Part shown: piece by piece, positions 7,900-16,935 of the stretch
Numbering within the stretch: the first letter of the stretch is position 1
Layout of the letters: each line of letters starts with the position of its first letter
The notes under the pieces: model-generated
The model's input: only the letters and a program-made list of their open reading frames with translations
Databases searched by the model: none
Told to the model about the DNA's origin: nothing
DNA from: CAWDVH01 sp963805705
GTDB taxonomy: Bacteria > Actinomycetota > Actinomycetes > Streptosporangiales > Streptosporangiaceae
NCBI GenBank assembly: GCA_963805705.1
Contig: CAWDVH010000001.1
Coordinates: 2,108,001-2,172,000, forward strand
Reading direction: 5' to 3'
DNA: 64,000 nt
Program-made: the position numbers and the translations under genes

Positions 7900-8677
7900 T
7901 CAGTCGCCGACCGCGCGCACCGTGGCGTCGGCGTACTGGTCGTACAGCTGATCCCCGAGCCCGGCGGGAGATGTCGATGATCTGGGCGGTCGGCTCAGCC
8001 TCACCGGCCGCCTCCCACGCCTGGTGAGCCCGCTGCTGCACGGCACGGGCCCGGCTGGCCTCCAGGTGCCGGTGGGCGCTCTCGGCGTCGCAGCGGGCGG
8101 CCTCGCGCAGCAGGAGCACGTACAGCCCCAGCATGCCCGCGGGCGGCAGGCAGACCCACGCCGAGGTGAGCCCGGACGCGGCACAGGCGACGGCGGCGAT
8201 CGCCAGCGCCACGAGCGTGGTCATCATCCGCCGGCGGGCCTGCAGGATCCGCCCGCGGCCGATCTGCGGCCACACGGGAACGGGCGGCTGGCCGCCTTCT
8301 GCCGCCGACCGATAAGCCACCGACTGGTAGGCCGCCGACTGGTAGGTCACCGACTGGTAGGTCACCGATCCCGCCGGGTCCGTCGGTCCTGGCGAGTTCT
8401 CGGATGACTCGCGCAACGACCGCAGGAAACTGGTGGCCATCCGCCGCGGAACCTCGGCCAGGGTGTCGGAGATCACGGCTGCGGCCGCGTCAATCCCGGA
8501 ACCGGGCACCTCGGGGGTGAGATCCTCATCGAGATCAGCGGGTTTCGGGGATTCCCGCCCGACCAGGTGCGTCCTGCGCACCCAGCGAGGCACGAGAATG
8601 CAGGCCCAGATAACTACGATGGCGAGATAGAGAATTGCGCTGCTCAAGGGGTTGCCCCGGACGTGCGCCATGGCCAC
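7900..8677 (-). pseudogene. sepX: SepX/GlpR membrane protein, one-base frameshift
   Basis: Reads as the actinobacterial membrane protein called SepX in Streptomyces and GlpR in Corynebacterium, the receptor partner of the MoeA-like protein Glp at the division site. The N-terminus has one membrane segment (SSAILYLAIVVIWACILVP) followed by WVRRTH. Two further hydrophobic segments lie near residues 155-195. The expected end (LGDQLYDQYADATVRAVGD, stop at 7900) is in a different frame from the start. The frames join if one base is removed from the GGG run at 7966-7968. It is the last gene of the galU-glp-moaC-mog-rimJ run. Either a sequencing error or a real break. Confidence 0.8.
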
Positions 8678-8816
8678 GCAGGCGTAATTCCTGCCTCCGG
8701 GCGGGATGCTGCAACGGACGTGGCCACGTCACGCACGGTAAGGCTCACAGTCCACGTTGACGAGCATTCGGCCCGGTGTGTCGCAAGATCGTGCGGCACG
8801 GAGGTGAAATGCGTGG

Positions 8817-9449
8817 CTAAACGGACCGCGATCGGGCCGCTACGGCACTGCGCCAGCGGGCCAGGATCCCGGCCTGGGCGTCTTCGGCCGTCATCGCATA
8901 ACACAGGTGATCCCGCCATGCGCCGTCGATATGCAGGCTCCGGCGGCGCAGGCCCTCTTCGCGAAAGCCGAGTTTCTCCACTACCCGGCGGCTGGCGTGA
9001 TTCTCCGGCCGGATAGTGGCCTCGACGCGGTGCAGCCCGACTACGGAAAAACAGTGGTCCATCGCCATCGCCAGCGTCGTGGGAATCACGCCCCGGCCGG
9101 CGCAAGCCTCGTCAATCCAGTAGCCCACCTGGGCCGTCCTGGCTGATCCCCAGACGATATTGCCGACGGTCAGCTGACCGGCGAACCGCCCGTCATAGGT
9201 CACCACCCAGGGAATCGTCAGTCCCTGCCTGGCTTCCCTGCGCATCGTGCGGGCCATGGCCACATACGGGCCCAGGCTGGAGCGGTACAGCGGCGTCTCC
9301 GGATTGGTCGGCTCCCAGGGCCGCAGCCAGGTGGCATTGCGCACCCTGGTTTCGCGCCAGGCGGTCGCGTCCTTGGCCTGGACCGGCCGGAGGCTGACTG
9401 GCGCGTCAAGGAGAGTCGGCTCGGTGAGGGTCACCGGCCAGCCGCGCAT
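8817..9449 (-). CDS. GNAT acetyltransferase, RimJ/RimL type
   Basis: A 210-residue acetyl-CoA-dependent N-acetyltransferase. I chose the start at 9449 (MRGWPVTL); a longer frame up to 9587 overlaps the upstream mog gene in a non-family-like way. Family features are SLRPVQAKDATAW, the acetyl-CoA loop AQVGYWIDEACAGRGVIPT, and the C-terminal motif RPENHASRRVVEKLGFREEG. RimJ-like proteins acetylate N-termini of ribosomal or other proteins; here the target is unproven. It lies between mog and sepX, the usual actinobacterial order. Confidence 0.9.
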   Translation of the reverse strand: MRGWPVTLTEPTLLDAPVSLRPVQAKDATAWRETRVRNATWLRPWEPTNPETPLYRSSLGPYVAMARTMRREARQGLTIPWVVTYDGRFAGQLTVGNIVWGSARTAQVGYWIDEACAGRGVIPTTLAMAMDHCFSVVGLHRVEATIRPENHASRRVVEKLGFREEGLRRRSLHIDGAWRDHLCYAMTAEDAQAGILARWRSAVAARSRSV

Positions 9450-9540
9450 ACTTCCCACGAAACCATCATTGCCTGATACCAGACCCGAGCGCCAATCAGC
9501 CGGGCGGCGAATCGGCATCCAATCGCGGGCGAAGCCGGAG

Positions 9541-10032
9541 CTAGGCCGATCCCGGCCGGGGATGATCGCCGCCGCGAGCCTGGTCAACGGCGTGCCGCAG
9601 GACCGTGGCCAGCACCGTCATCCCGTCCCTGACGCCTCCGGTCGACCCCGGCAGGTTCACGATGAGAGTCGTCCCGGCCAGCCCGGCCAGCCCGCGCGAC
9701 AGGATCGCGGCGGGGACCCCGGCCATCGCCCCCGCAGAACGGATCGCCTCCGCGACACCGGGCACCTCCCTGTCGATCACGCGCCTGGTCATCTCCGGGG
9801 TCTGGTCGCCCGGCGTCAGCCCGGTTCCCCCGGTAGTGACCACGACGTCATAGCCGGCCGCCACCGCATCCCGCAGGGCCGCCTCGACCGGCTCCCCGTC
9901 CGGAACCACCAGTGGGCCGCTGACCTCGCAGCCGGCCTGGCGCAGCAGGTCAGCCAGCACCGGTCCCGACTTGTCGGCGTAGACGCCGGCGGCCGCGCGG
10001 TTGGAGGCTGTGATGGCCAGTGCCCGGATCAT
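9541..10032 (-). CDS. Molybdopterin adenylyltransferase (MogA/MoaB family)
   Basis: A 163-residue protein that by family adenylates molybdopterin before molybdenum insertion. Visible motifs are the N-terminal ITASNRAAAGVYADKSGP, the nucleotide/MPT-binding stretch VVTTGGTGLTPGDQTPE, and the late NLPGSTGGVRDGM. It overlaps moaC by 4 bases and so belongs to a tight operon glp-moaC-mog. Length is normal for the family. MogA and MoaB cannot be separated with confidence by eye. Confidence 0.92.
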   Translation of the reverse strand: MIRALAITASNRAAAGVYADKSGPVLADLLRQAGCEVSGPLVVPDGEPVEAALRDAVAAGYDVVVTTGGTGLTPGDQTPEMTRRVIDREVPGVAEAIRSAGAMAGVPAAILSRGLAGLAGTTLIVNLPGSTGGVRDGMTVLATVLRHAVDQARGGDHPRPGSA

Positions 10033-10514
10033 GACCGGCGCCAGGTGCCGGTCTTGCCGCCGGTCTTCTCCTCGACCCGGATATCGGTGATCACCGCGGC
10101 CGGGTCGACCGCCTTGATCATGTCGATCAGGGCGAGCGCCGCGACGGCGACCGCGGTCAGCGCCTCCATCTCGACCCCGGTCCGGTCGGCGGTGCGCGCG
10201 GTGACGGTGATCAGGACGCCGTCATCCTGCACGTCCGCGTCGACGGTGACCGAGTGCAGCCCGATCGGGTGGCACAGCGGCACCAGGTCCGGGGTCCGCT
10301 TGGCGCCCTGGATCCCGGCGATCCGCGCCACGGCCAGCGCGTCGCCCTTGGGCACCGTGCCCTCCCGCAGCGCCGCCACGGCGGCGGGGGAGAGCAGCAC
10401 CCGGCCGGAGGCGCGGGCCGCGCGGGCCGTCACGTCCTTGCCCGACACGTCCACCATCCGGGCCTGCCCCGCGCTGTCCAGATGGGTCAGGCCGCCCTCG
10501 TCCGGCCCGGTCAC
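10029..10514 (-). CDS. moaC: Cyclic pyranopterin monophosphate synthase MoaC
   Basis: A 161-residue cytoplasmic enzyme of molybdenum cofactor synthesis, converting the GTP-derived intermediate from MoaA into cyclic pyranopterin monophosphate. The sequence holds the family blocks THLDSAGQARMVDVSGKDVT, AVARIAGIQGAKRTPDLVPLCHP (with the conserved Lys and His) and GVEMEALTAVAVAALALIDM. It overlaps both neighbours (mog and glp) by 4 bases, indicating translational coupling. No moaA is seen in this window. Confidence 0.96.
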   Translation of the reverse strand: MTGPDEGGLTHLDSAGQARMVDVSGKDVTARAARASGRVLLSPAAVAALREGTVPKGDALAVARIAGIQGAKRTPDLVPLCHPIGLHSVTVDADVQDDGVLITVTARTADRTGVEMEALTAVAVAALALIDMIKAVDPAAVITDIRVEEKTGGKTGTWRRS

Positions 10515-11722
10515 CAGGGCAGCTCCAGCACCTCGACGGCGTCGCCCTGAGCCAGCGCGGTCACCTGCTCGGGCACCACGATCAGCGCGTTAGCCCGCGC
10601 CAGCGAGGCCAGCTGATGGGAGGCCTGGCCGGTCACCGGGGTGACCTGCGACGTCTCCGGGTCCAGAACGCCCCGCAGGAAGGATCTCTTGTCCCGCGGC
10701 GAGCGCACATCGGCGGTGAGGACGGCACGGGCGGACGCAGGCCGTTTCGGGTAAAGGTCTTGAAGGGCCTGGACAGCAGGAACCACAAACAGGCGAAACG
10801 ACACGTAGGCGCTGACCGGGTTCCCTGGCAGGGTGAAGATCGGTGTGGCCGCTGGCCCGACCAGGCCGAATCCCTGGGGCATTCCCGGCTGCATGGCGAC
10901 CTTGCGGAAGGTAACCGTCCCGAGCTTGCGCAAGGTGGCCTTGACGATGTCATGCTCGCCGCCCATGCTCACCCCGCCGCTGGTGACCAGGAGATCGGCG
11001 CGGGGCAGCTCATCCTCGATGGCGGCGAGGACCGCGTCCTGGCGGTCGGGGACGATCGGGCGGCGGCGCGCCACGCAGCCCGCCTGCCGCGCGGCCGCGG
11101 CCAGCATGAAGCTGTTGGATTCCCAGATCCGGCCGGGGATCAGCGGCTCGCCGGGCTCGGCCAGCTCGTTGCCGGTCGAGATCACGGTGACCCGCGGGCG
11201 GGGCCTGGCCAGCACGCGGGCCCGGCCGGCCGCGGCGAGGATGCCGAGCTGCGGCGGTCCCAGCCGCGTGCCCGCCGGCAGCAGCAGGTCCCCCTGGCGG
11301 GCGTCGTCGCCGCTGCGGCGCAGCGAGTCGCCGGGGGAGGCCGCGCGGCTGATCGTGACCTGATCGATCCCGCCGTCGGTCCACTCCACCGGCACGACGG
11401 CATCGGCGCCCGCGGGAATCTGCGCGCCGGTCATGATCCGGATACTGGTCCCGGCGGCGAGCTTGTGCTGGCCGGTGTCGCCGGCCGCGACTTCGCCGCT
11501 GACCGGCAGCTGGACCGGAGTCCCCGGCGCTGCCCCGGCAATGTCACCGGCCCGGACGGCGTACCCGTCCATCGCGGAACTGTCGAAGGAGGGCAGCGGC
11601 GAGTCCGCGGTGACGTTTTCGGCTAGGACGGCGCCGTAGGCCTCGGCCAGGGCCAGGGTGCTGGGAGCCAGCGGCCTGATCACCGAAAGGGCCTCGGCGA
11701 GATAGCTGTCGATGGACTCCAT
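10511..11722 (-). CDS. glp: Molybdopterin molybdotransferase MoeA / gephyrin-like Glp
   Basis: A 403-residue MoeA/gephyrin-family protein. Domains run in the normal order: N-terminal MoeA region with SPLPSFDSSAMDGYAVRAGD, a beta-rich middle, the MPT-binding domain (VISTGNELAEPGEPL, then VTSGGVSMGGEHD) and a C-terminal beta domain. In Corynebacterium a MoeA paralogue, Glp, binds FtsZ and the membrane receptor GlpR. The linkage here to galU and sepX/glpR matches that locus, while linkage to moaC and mog also fits cofactor synthesis. Both roles are possible. Confidence 0.9.
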   Translation of the reverse strand: MESIDSYLAEALSVIRPLAPSTLALAEAYGAVLAENVTADSPLPSFDSSAMDGYAVRAGDIAGAAPGTPVQLPVSGEVAAGDTGQHKLAAGTSIRIMTGAQIPAGADAVVPVEWTDGGIDQVTISRAASPGDSLRRSGDDARQGDLLLPAGTRLGPPQLGILAAAGRARVLARPRPRVTVISTGNELAEPGEPLIPGRIWESNSFMLAAAARQAGCVARRRPIVPDRQDAVLAAIEDELPRADLLVTSGGVSMGGEHDIVKATLRKLGTVTFRKVAMQPGMPQGFGLVGPAATPIFTLPGNPVSAYVSFRLFVVPAVQALQDLYPKRPASARAVLTADVRSPRDKRSFLRGVLDPETSQVTPVTGQASHQLASLARANALIVVPEQVTALAQGDAVEVLELPW

Positions 11723-11752
11723 CGCGGCCAGGCCCAGCCTGATCGGGGATGG

Positions 11753-12715
<963 letters not shown>

Positions 12716-12748
12716 GCTGAGAACCTTAGCCGCTCAGTTGGGGGTGCT

Positions 12749-13447
12749 TTGCACGGCATCGACGGTGAAGCGAGTGCTGACCCGGTCGCTGACCTGGGCC
12801 AGGACCAGGGCGATGACCAGGGCGATGACCAGGGAGCCGGTCAGCGGCTCCGGTCCAGGAAGGCGGCCCTGCGGCGGCGCCTGACCGCCGCCAGGTCGCG
12901 GCGGCCCGCCCCCGAACGGGCCGCTTCCGGCCGCCTGCTCCGGGATGCGCTGCTGGGCCTGCCGGAGGCGCAGATGGCCGGCACGGTCGCGGCCTATCTG
13001 TCGGTCGGCACCGAGCCGGACACCCGCGGGCTGGTTTTCGCGCTGTGGAAGCGGGGCACCTACGTCCTGCTCCCGGTGCTCCGGCCGGACAACGACCTGG
13101 ACTGGGCCTCCTACGAAGGGCCTGACTCACTGGCGCCTGGCCGCCACGGGCTGCTCGAGCCGACCGAGCCGCCGCGCGGGGTGACCGCCATCACCAGTGC
13201 TGACCTGGTGATCGTTCCGGCGCTGGCGGCCGATCGCCGGGGACACCGGCTGGGCCGCGGCGGCGGATCTTACGACCGGGCCCTGGCCCGTGTCGGGCGG
13301 CCCGTCTCCACCGTCGCGCTGCTCTATGACGGCGAGCTGCTCGATGAAGTCCCTGCGGGGCACCACGACCAGGTGGTGCGGGCCGTAGCCCAACCGGGGC
13401 GAGGAATCATCAGGCTGCCCTTACCGTTGCTACCATTTAGCAGTTGA
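12749..13447 (+). CDS. 5-formyltetrahydrofolate cyclo-ligase
   Basis: A 5-FCL family enzyme converting 5-formyl-THF to 5,10-methenyl-THF with ATP. Core blocks are KAALRRRLTAARSRRP, the mid-protein VAAYLSVGTEPDTRGLV, and the ATP/folate loop ADRRGHRLGRGGGSYDRAL. From the TTG at 12749 it is 232 residues, but the first 30 include the repetitive DQGDDQGDDQG made by a 12-bp tandem repeat (about 12796-12830), so the start is uncertain. It is divergent from galU. Confidence 0.9.
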   Translation: MHGIDGEASADPVADLGQDQGDDQGDDQGAGQRLRSRKAALRRRLTAARSRRPAPERAASGRLLRDALLGLPEAQMAGTVAAYLSVGTEPDTRGLVFALWKRGTYVLLPVLRPDNDLDWASYEGPDSLAPGRHGLLEPTEPPRGVTAITSADLVIVPALAADRRGHRLGRGGGSYDRALARVGRPVSTVALLYDGELLDEVPAGHHDQVVRAVAQPGRGIIRLPLPLLPFSS

Positions 13448-13527
13448 CTGCGGCGAGTGCTAACGTCGCAGCGCGGCGGGTGCCAGCGACGGCGGCCCGC
13501 GCCGCACAGGGTCGCAGAGGAGGAACC

Positions 13528-14031
13528 GTGCCGACGTATCAGTACGCCTGCACCGATTGCGGAGATCGGCTCGAGGTCGTGCAGAAGTTCAGCGACGAGT
13601 CGCTCACCGTGTGCGCGACCTGCGGCGGAAGGCTCCGCAAGGTCTTCTCGCCGGTCGGAATCGTCTTCAAGGGGTCCGGGTTCTACCGCACGGACAGCCG
13701 AAGCGGGCCGGACATCAAGGCCAAGACGCCCAGCGGCGCCGAGAACGGCTCATCGGCGTCGAACGGAAAGTCGGATTCGGGCGGCTCTGAGGCGGGCTCC
13801 GGCTCGGACTCGGGCTCGTCGAACGGCGACAAGAAGTCGGGCCAGGCGGCCGACGGCAATTCGTCGTCGAGTTCCTCCAAGTCCGGGTCGGGCTCTGGGT
13901 CGTCGGGGTCGGGCTCGTCGGGGTCCTCCGGTTCCTCGGGGCCGGGCTCGTCCTCCTCGGACTCCGGCCGGTCCTCGTCCGACCGCTCTTCCTCGTCGTC
14001 TTCCTCTTCGTCGGGCTCGAAGGTCGCCTGA
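13528..14031 (+). CDS. FmdB-family zinc-ribbon protein with serine-rich tail
   Basis: A 167-residue protein. Residues 1-45 are an FmdB-type zinc ribbon (MPTYQYACTDCG, then CATCGGRLRKVF; Cys8, Cys11, Cys29, Cys32). AGGAGG just upstream fixes the GTG at 13528. After KGSGFYRTD, from about residue 60 to the end, the chain is a low-complexity Ser/Gly/Lys/Asp tract, more than half the protein and probably disordered. Members usually have shorter tails. The function of this family in actinobacteria is not established. It is followed 6 bases later by the mtnP-like gene. Confidence 0.88.
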   Translation: MPTYQYACTDCGDRLEVVQKFSDESLTVCATCGGRLRKVFSPVGIVFKGSGFYRTDSRSGPDIKAKTPSGAENGSSASNGKSDSGGSEAGSGSDSGSSNGDKKSGQAADGNSSSSSSKSGSGSGSSGSGSSGSSGSSGPGSSSSDSGRSSSDRSSSSSSSSSGSKVA

Positions 14032-14037
14032 CCGGCC

Positions 14038-14844
14038 GTGGCCGAACTGGCCAGCGTCGGCGTCATCGGCGGTTCGGGGCTGTATGAGTTCCTCGACTCG
14101 GCCGACGAGATAACCGTCGAGACGCCGTTCGGCCTGCCGAGTGATCCGCTGGTCATCGGCGAGGTGGCCGGGCGCAAGGTGGCCTTCGTGCCCCGCCACG
14201 GACGCGACCATCGCTACCCCCCGCACCGCATCCCGTACCGGGCGAACCTGTGGGCGCTCCGCTCGATCGGCGTCCGGCAGGTGCTCGCGCCGAGCGCGGT
14301 GGGCTCGCTGACCCCGTCTTACGGGCCGGGCACGCTGGTGATCCCCGATCAGGTGGTGGACCGGACCAGGGGCCGGGCCCAGACGTTCTACGACGAGGGC
14401 GCCGCCGTCCACATCCAGTTCGCCGACCCGTACTGCCCGGTCGGCCGCGAGCGCGCCATCCAGGCCGCGCGCGCTGCGGGCTGGGTCCCGGCCGGCTCGG
14501 GGACGCTCGTGGTGATCGACGGCCCGCGGTTCTCGACCAGGGCGGAATCTCGCTGGTATGCGGCCCAGGGCTGGACCCTGATCGGCATGACCGGCCTCCC
14601 CGAAGCGGCGCTGGCCCGCGAGCTGGCGCTCTGCTACACGCCGATCGCGCTGGTCACCGACACCGATGCGGGAGTCGAAGAGGGCGACGGAGTCACGCAC
14701 GCCGAGGTGTTCCGCGTGTTCTCCGAGAATGTCGCGCGACTGCGGGAGCTGCTCATGCAACTCATCGAGGCCCTGCCAGCGGATCGCGACTGCCCGTGCC
14801 CCCGCGCCCTCGACGGCCTGGACCTCCCCCTCCAGCTCCCCTGA
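14038..14844 (+). CDS. S-methyl-5'-thioadenosine phosphorylase family
   Basis: A 268-residue purine nucleoside phosphorylase-type enzyme, cleaving 5'-methylthioadenosine (or a related nucleoside) with phosphate. Motifs are GVIGGSGLYEF at the N-terminus, VPRHGRDHRYPPHRIPYRAN (phosphate and nucleoside contacts), DGPRFSTRAESR and GMTGLPEAALARELALCY. The GTG at 14038 comes 6 bases after the fmdB stop. Length is normal for MTAP. The usual MTAP signature is NMT/GMT in the base site; GMTG here leaves substrate choice between MTA and inosine/guanosine slightly open. Confidence 0.92.
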   Translation: MAELASVGVIGGSGLYEFLDSADEITVETPFGLPSDPLVIGEVAGRKVAFVPRHGRDHRYPPHRIPYRANLWALRSIGVRQVLAPSAVGSLTPSYGPGTLVIPDQVVDRTRGRAQTFYDEGAAVHIQFADPYCPVGRERAIQAARAAGWVPAGSGTLVVIDGPRFSTRAESRWYAAQGWTLIGMTGLPEAALARELALCYTPIALVTDTDAGVEEGDGVTHAEVFRVFSENVARLRELLMQLIEALPADRDCPCPRALDGLDLPLQLP

Positions 14845-14964
14845 CCCGCCCGCCTGCCCCCGGGGAGCCCGCCTGCCCCTGGGGCGCCCGCCTGCCGAAG
14901 CCGCTGGCCCAGGCCGGTCTGGTCCCTGACTCGTCCTAGCCAGCCCAAGCCCGCTTGCTTCTCG

Positions 14965-15012
14965 TTAGCGGGGCGATTTTCAGTCGCATGAGCTGACAAT
15001 CGCCCCCGCTAA
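14965..15012. terminator. Convergent hairpin terminator
   Basis: TTAGCGGGGCGATT (14965-14978) pairs with AATCGCCCCCGCTAA (14998-15012) with one bulge, and TCAG/CTGA extends the stem inside. It lies between the convergent mtnP-like and CBS genes and overlaps the CBS stop codon, so it can end both transcripts. Confidence 0.75.
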
Positions 15013-15467
15013 TCGAGGTCGCCCTGCTCGATGCGGGCTAGGCGCCGTTCCCGCACGAGCTGGTCAAACTCGTGCTCGACATCGACGTTGCCGGGCGCGA
15101 GCGCCGCGAAGACGCCGGTGACGTCGCGCATGCTCACGACCCCGAGCAGCCGGTCATTCTCGACGACCGGCAGGTGCCTGATCCACCGGGCCGCCATCTG
15201 TCTGGCCGCCTCCTGGAGCTGCATGCCTGGAGTCACCGTGAAGACCTCGGCGGTCATGACATCATCGACCGAGCTCCGGTCGGGATCTGTGCCGAGAGCG
15301 ATGGCGCGCAGCACATCTCGCTCGGTGAGGATTCCGGCGAGGCGGCCGTCCTCGATGATGAGCAGTGACCCTGTCTGCTGCCGCCACATGAGCTCGGCCG
15401 CGGCGCGGAGGCTGTCCTCGCGGGACTCAGTGACGGTGGCCTGAGTCATGACGTCCTGGACCTGCAC
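15009..15467 (-). CDS. CBS-pair domain protein
   Basis: A 152-residue protein made almost only of two CBS motifs (about residues 7-57 and 70-122), e.g. GSLLIIEDGRLAGILTERDVLRAIA and RHLPVVENDRLLGVVSMRDVTGVFA. Stand-alone CBS pairs bind adenine nucleotides and act as sensors or partners of other proteins; the partner here is unknown. The tail is charged. It is convergent with the mtnP-like gene. Confidence 0.9.
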   Translation of the reverse strand: MQVQDVMTQATVTESREDSLRAAAELMWRQQTGSLLIIEDGRLAGILTERDVLRAIALGTDPDRSSVDDVMTAEVFTVTPGMQLQEAARQMAARWIRHLPVVENDRLLGVVSMRDVTGVFAALAPGNVDVEHEFDQLVRERRLARIEQGDLD

Positions 15468-15683
15468 CGCGCTGCTCCTTACCGTGCTCCGGACTGGATG
15501 ATCCCACCCTACGGGCCACGCCTGGGCCTGGGGATTGCTCGCGCAACACCCCCGGCTCGATCACGGCGGGCCTGCTGCCGGACGAGGTGATCGGATGCTC
15601 GAGGGCCTCGCCAGTCGCTGACGGCCATGCCTGCGGCCATTACCGGTTACGCTTGGTCCGGCCTGCTTAGTCCGACCACGCCG

Positions 15684-15759
15684 GCCCCGATAGCTCAGCG
15701 GATAGAGCGACTGCCTCCTAAGCAGTAGGCCGCAGGTTCGAGTCCTGCTCGGGGCGCCA
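15684..15759 (+). tRNA. tRNA-Arg (anticodon CCT), CCA encoded
   Basis: The cloverleaf is complete: acceptor GCCCCGA/TCGGGGC, D-stem GCTC/GAGC, anticodon arm ACTGC-CTCCTAA-GCAGT (CCT), T-arm GCAGG-TTCGAGT-CCTGC, discriminator G and an encoded CCA at 15757-15759. An integrase remnant follows its 3' end. Confidence 0.95.
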
Positions 15760-15818
15760 GATCAACTCAGATGAAACCCCCAGCTCAGTCAGCACGCTGC
15801 CGTCCTGGCGAGTGATCT

Positions 15819-16100
15819 TCATGAAGCAGTCGGCCGGTTCCGTGCCCGTTGCGGGCCCGATCGGCTCGAACGAGCCCTGCCGCTTGCCGGGTTGCGTGAT
15901 CGCCTTAGCTCCTCTACAGCAAGCTTGCTGAGCGCGGCTGCGATGGCCTGCTGTCGCTCATCACTGCCATGCAGGTAGACCAGAGCGGCACGTGTAGTCG
16001 AGTGCCCCATTCGGTCCATCAGCTCCCGGAGCGTGGCCCCAGTTGCCGCCGCGAAAGCATTTCCGGTATGGCGAAGATCATGAAAGTGAAGATCACCTAG
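15819..16100 (-). pseudogene. Tyrosine integrase, C-terminal remnant
   Basis: The minus-strand frame ending at 15819 encodes only the last part of a phage-type tyrosine recombinase: DLHFHDLRHTGNAFAAATG, then LRELMDRMGHSTTRAALVYL. The box II His-x-x-Arg, the GH and the catalytic Tyr (ALVYLH) are present, followed by a basic tail. Upstream of about 16100 the frame is out of register with the acetyltransferase gene and lacks the N-terminal and core-binding domains. Position and orientation (59 bases from the 3' end of tRNA-Arg, reading toward it) are those of an integrated element, now mostly deleted. Confidence 0.85.
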
Positions 16101-16660
16101 ACCAGCCCGAGCGGGTCGTCTGGCAGCAGGGAGTACATCACGCTGTCCCGCCGGCCAGCAGAGGTCGGCGACCAGGCCCGCAGTAGGCCCTCGCGGGTGA
16201 ACCCCACGCGTTCGGCGACGCGCTGGGAGGCCGCATTCTCCGGTGCTGTCATCAGGTTCAGCCGCCTGATGCCCAGCTCCGCGAAGGCCCAGCGCGAGAC
16301 CAGCCGTACCGCAGTCGTTGCCGCGCCCTGCCCGCGCACCGCACGGCGCAGCCAGTAGCCGACATCGGCCAGCTCCGCGTCGCCGGGGGAGAAATGAAGG
16401 CCGATCGTTCCCCAGCCATCGCCGGTAGCTGCATCCGCGATCACGAAGGCGGCGCCGGTTCCCCCAGCCCAGCCCTGGCCGGCGTGCTCGATGAAGGCAC
16501 GAGCATCCGACCGCGAGTAGGGATAAGGAATCCCAGGGATATACCGGCTCAGCTCGCGTTCGCTGCACGCCGCGGTGATCCAGGGAACGTCATCGGCGTC
16601 CGGGCGGCGAAGGACAAGGCCCGCAGCAGCTAGCGGCGGGTCCGGGAAGGCGACGGGCAC
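16097..16660 (-). CDS. GNAT acetyltransferase (RimJ-like)
   Basis: A 187-residue acetyltransferase starting at GTG 16660 (VPVAFPDPPLAAAGLVLRRP); a longer frame to 16741 begins in Cys/Arg-rich sequence unlike the family. Family blocks are LRRPDADDVPWI, the acetyl-CoA loop DVGYWLRRAVRGQGAATTA and APENAASQRVAERVGFTREG. The substrate is unknown. Its stop overlaps the N-terminal edge of the truncated integrase, so its arrival may have accompanied the loss of the integrated element. It is distinct in sequence from the RimJ-like gene at 8817-9449. Confidence 0.88.
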   Translation of the reverse strand: MPVAFPDPPLAAAGLVLRRPDADDVPWITAACSERELSRYIPGIPYPYSRSDARAFIEHAGQGWAGGTGAAFVIADAATGDGWGTIGLHFSPGDAELADVGYWLRRAVRGQGAATTAVRLVSRWAFAELGIRRLNLMTAPENAASQRVAERVGFTREGLLRAWSPTSAGRRDSVMYSLLPDDPLGLV

Positions 16661-16935
16661 GGTTAGCAGGATACGAGGCCAGCAAGGACAGCGGCAGCAA
16701 GCGCCGGTTGCGTCCCGGCGCGTGGTGTAAATGGTCTTCACCGCGTTCTAGGTCAGCGGGTTGTTTTCTGACTGCTCATAGCCCAGCGACGACGGCAGTC
16801 CGGAGTCATGGCCCGTGCGGTCTTGCGGAGTCAGGCGGACAAAGATGTAGCTGACCGTGCGGGATTGATTCCTGTTACCCGTTCCGCAAAATGCTTGTTA
16901 GACGTTTGGCTCTGGCTCGCCGATAACCTGAGGCG

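Noticed and set aside
12796..12830. Possible regulatory repeat in front of 5-FCL
   Set aside because: It is a 12-bp coding or leader repeat giving DQGD units; nothing supports a binding role.
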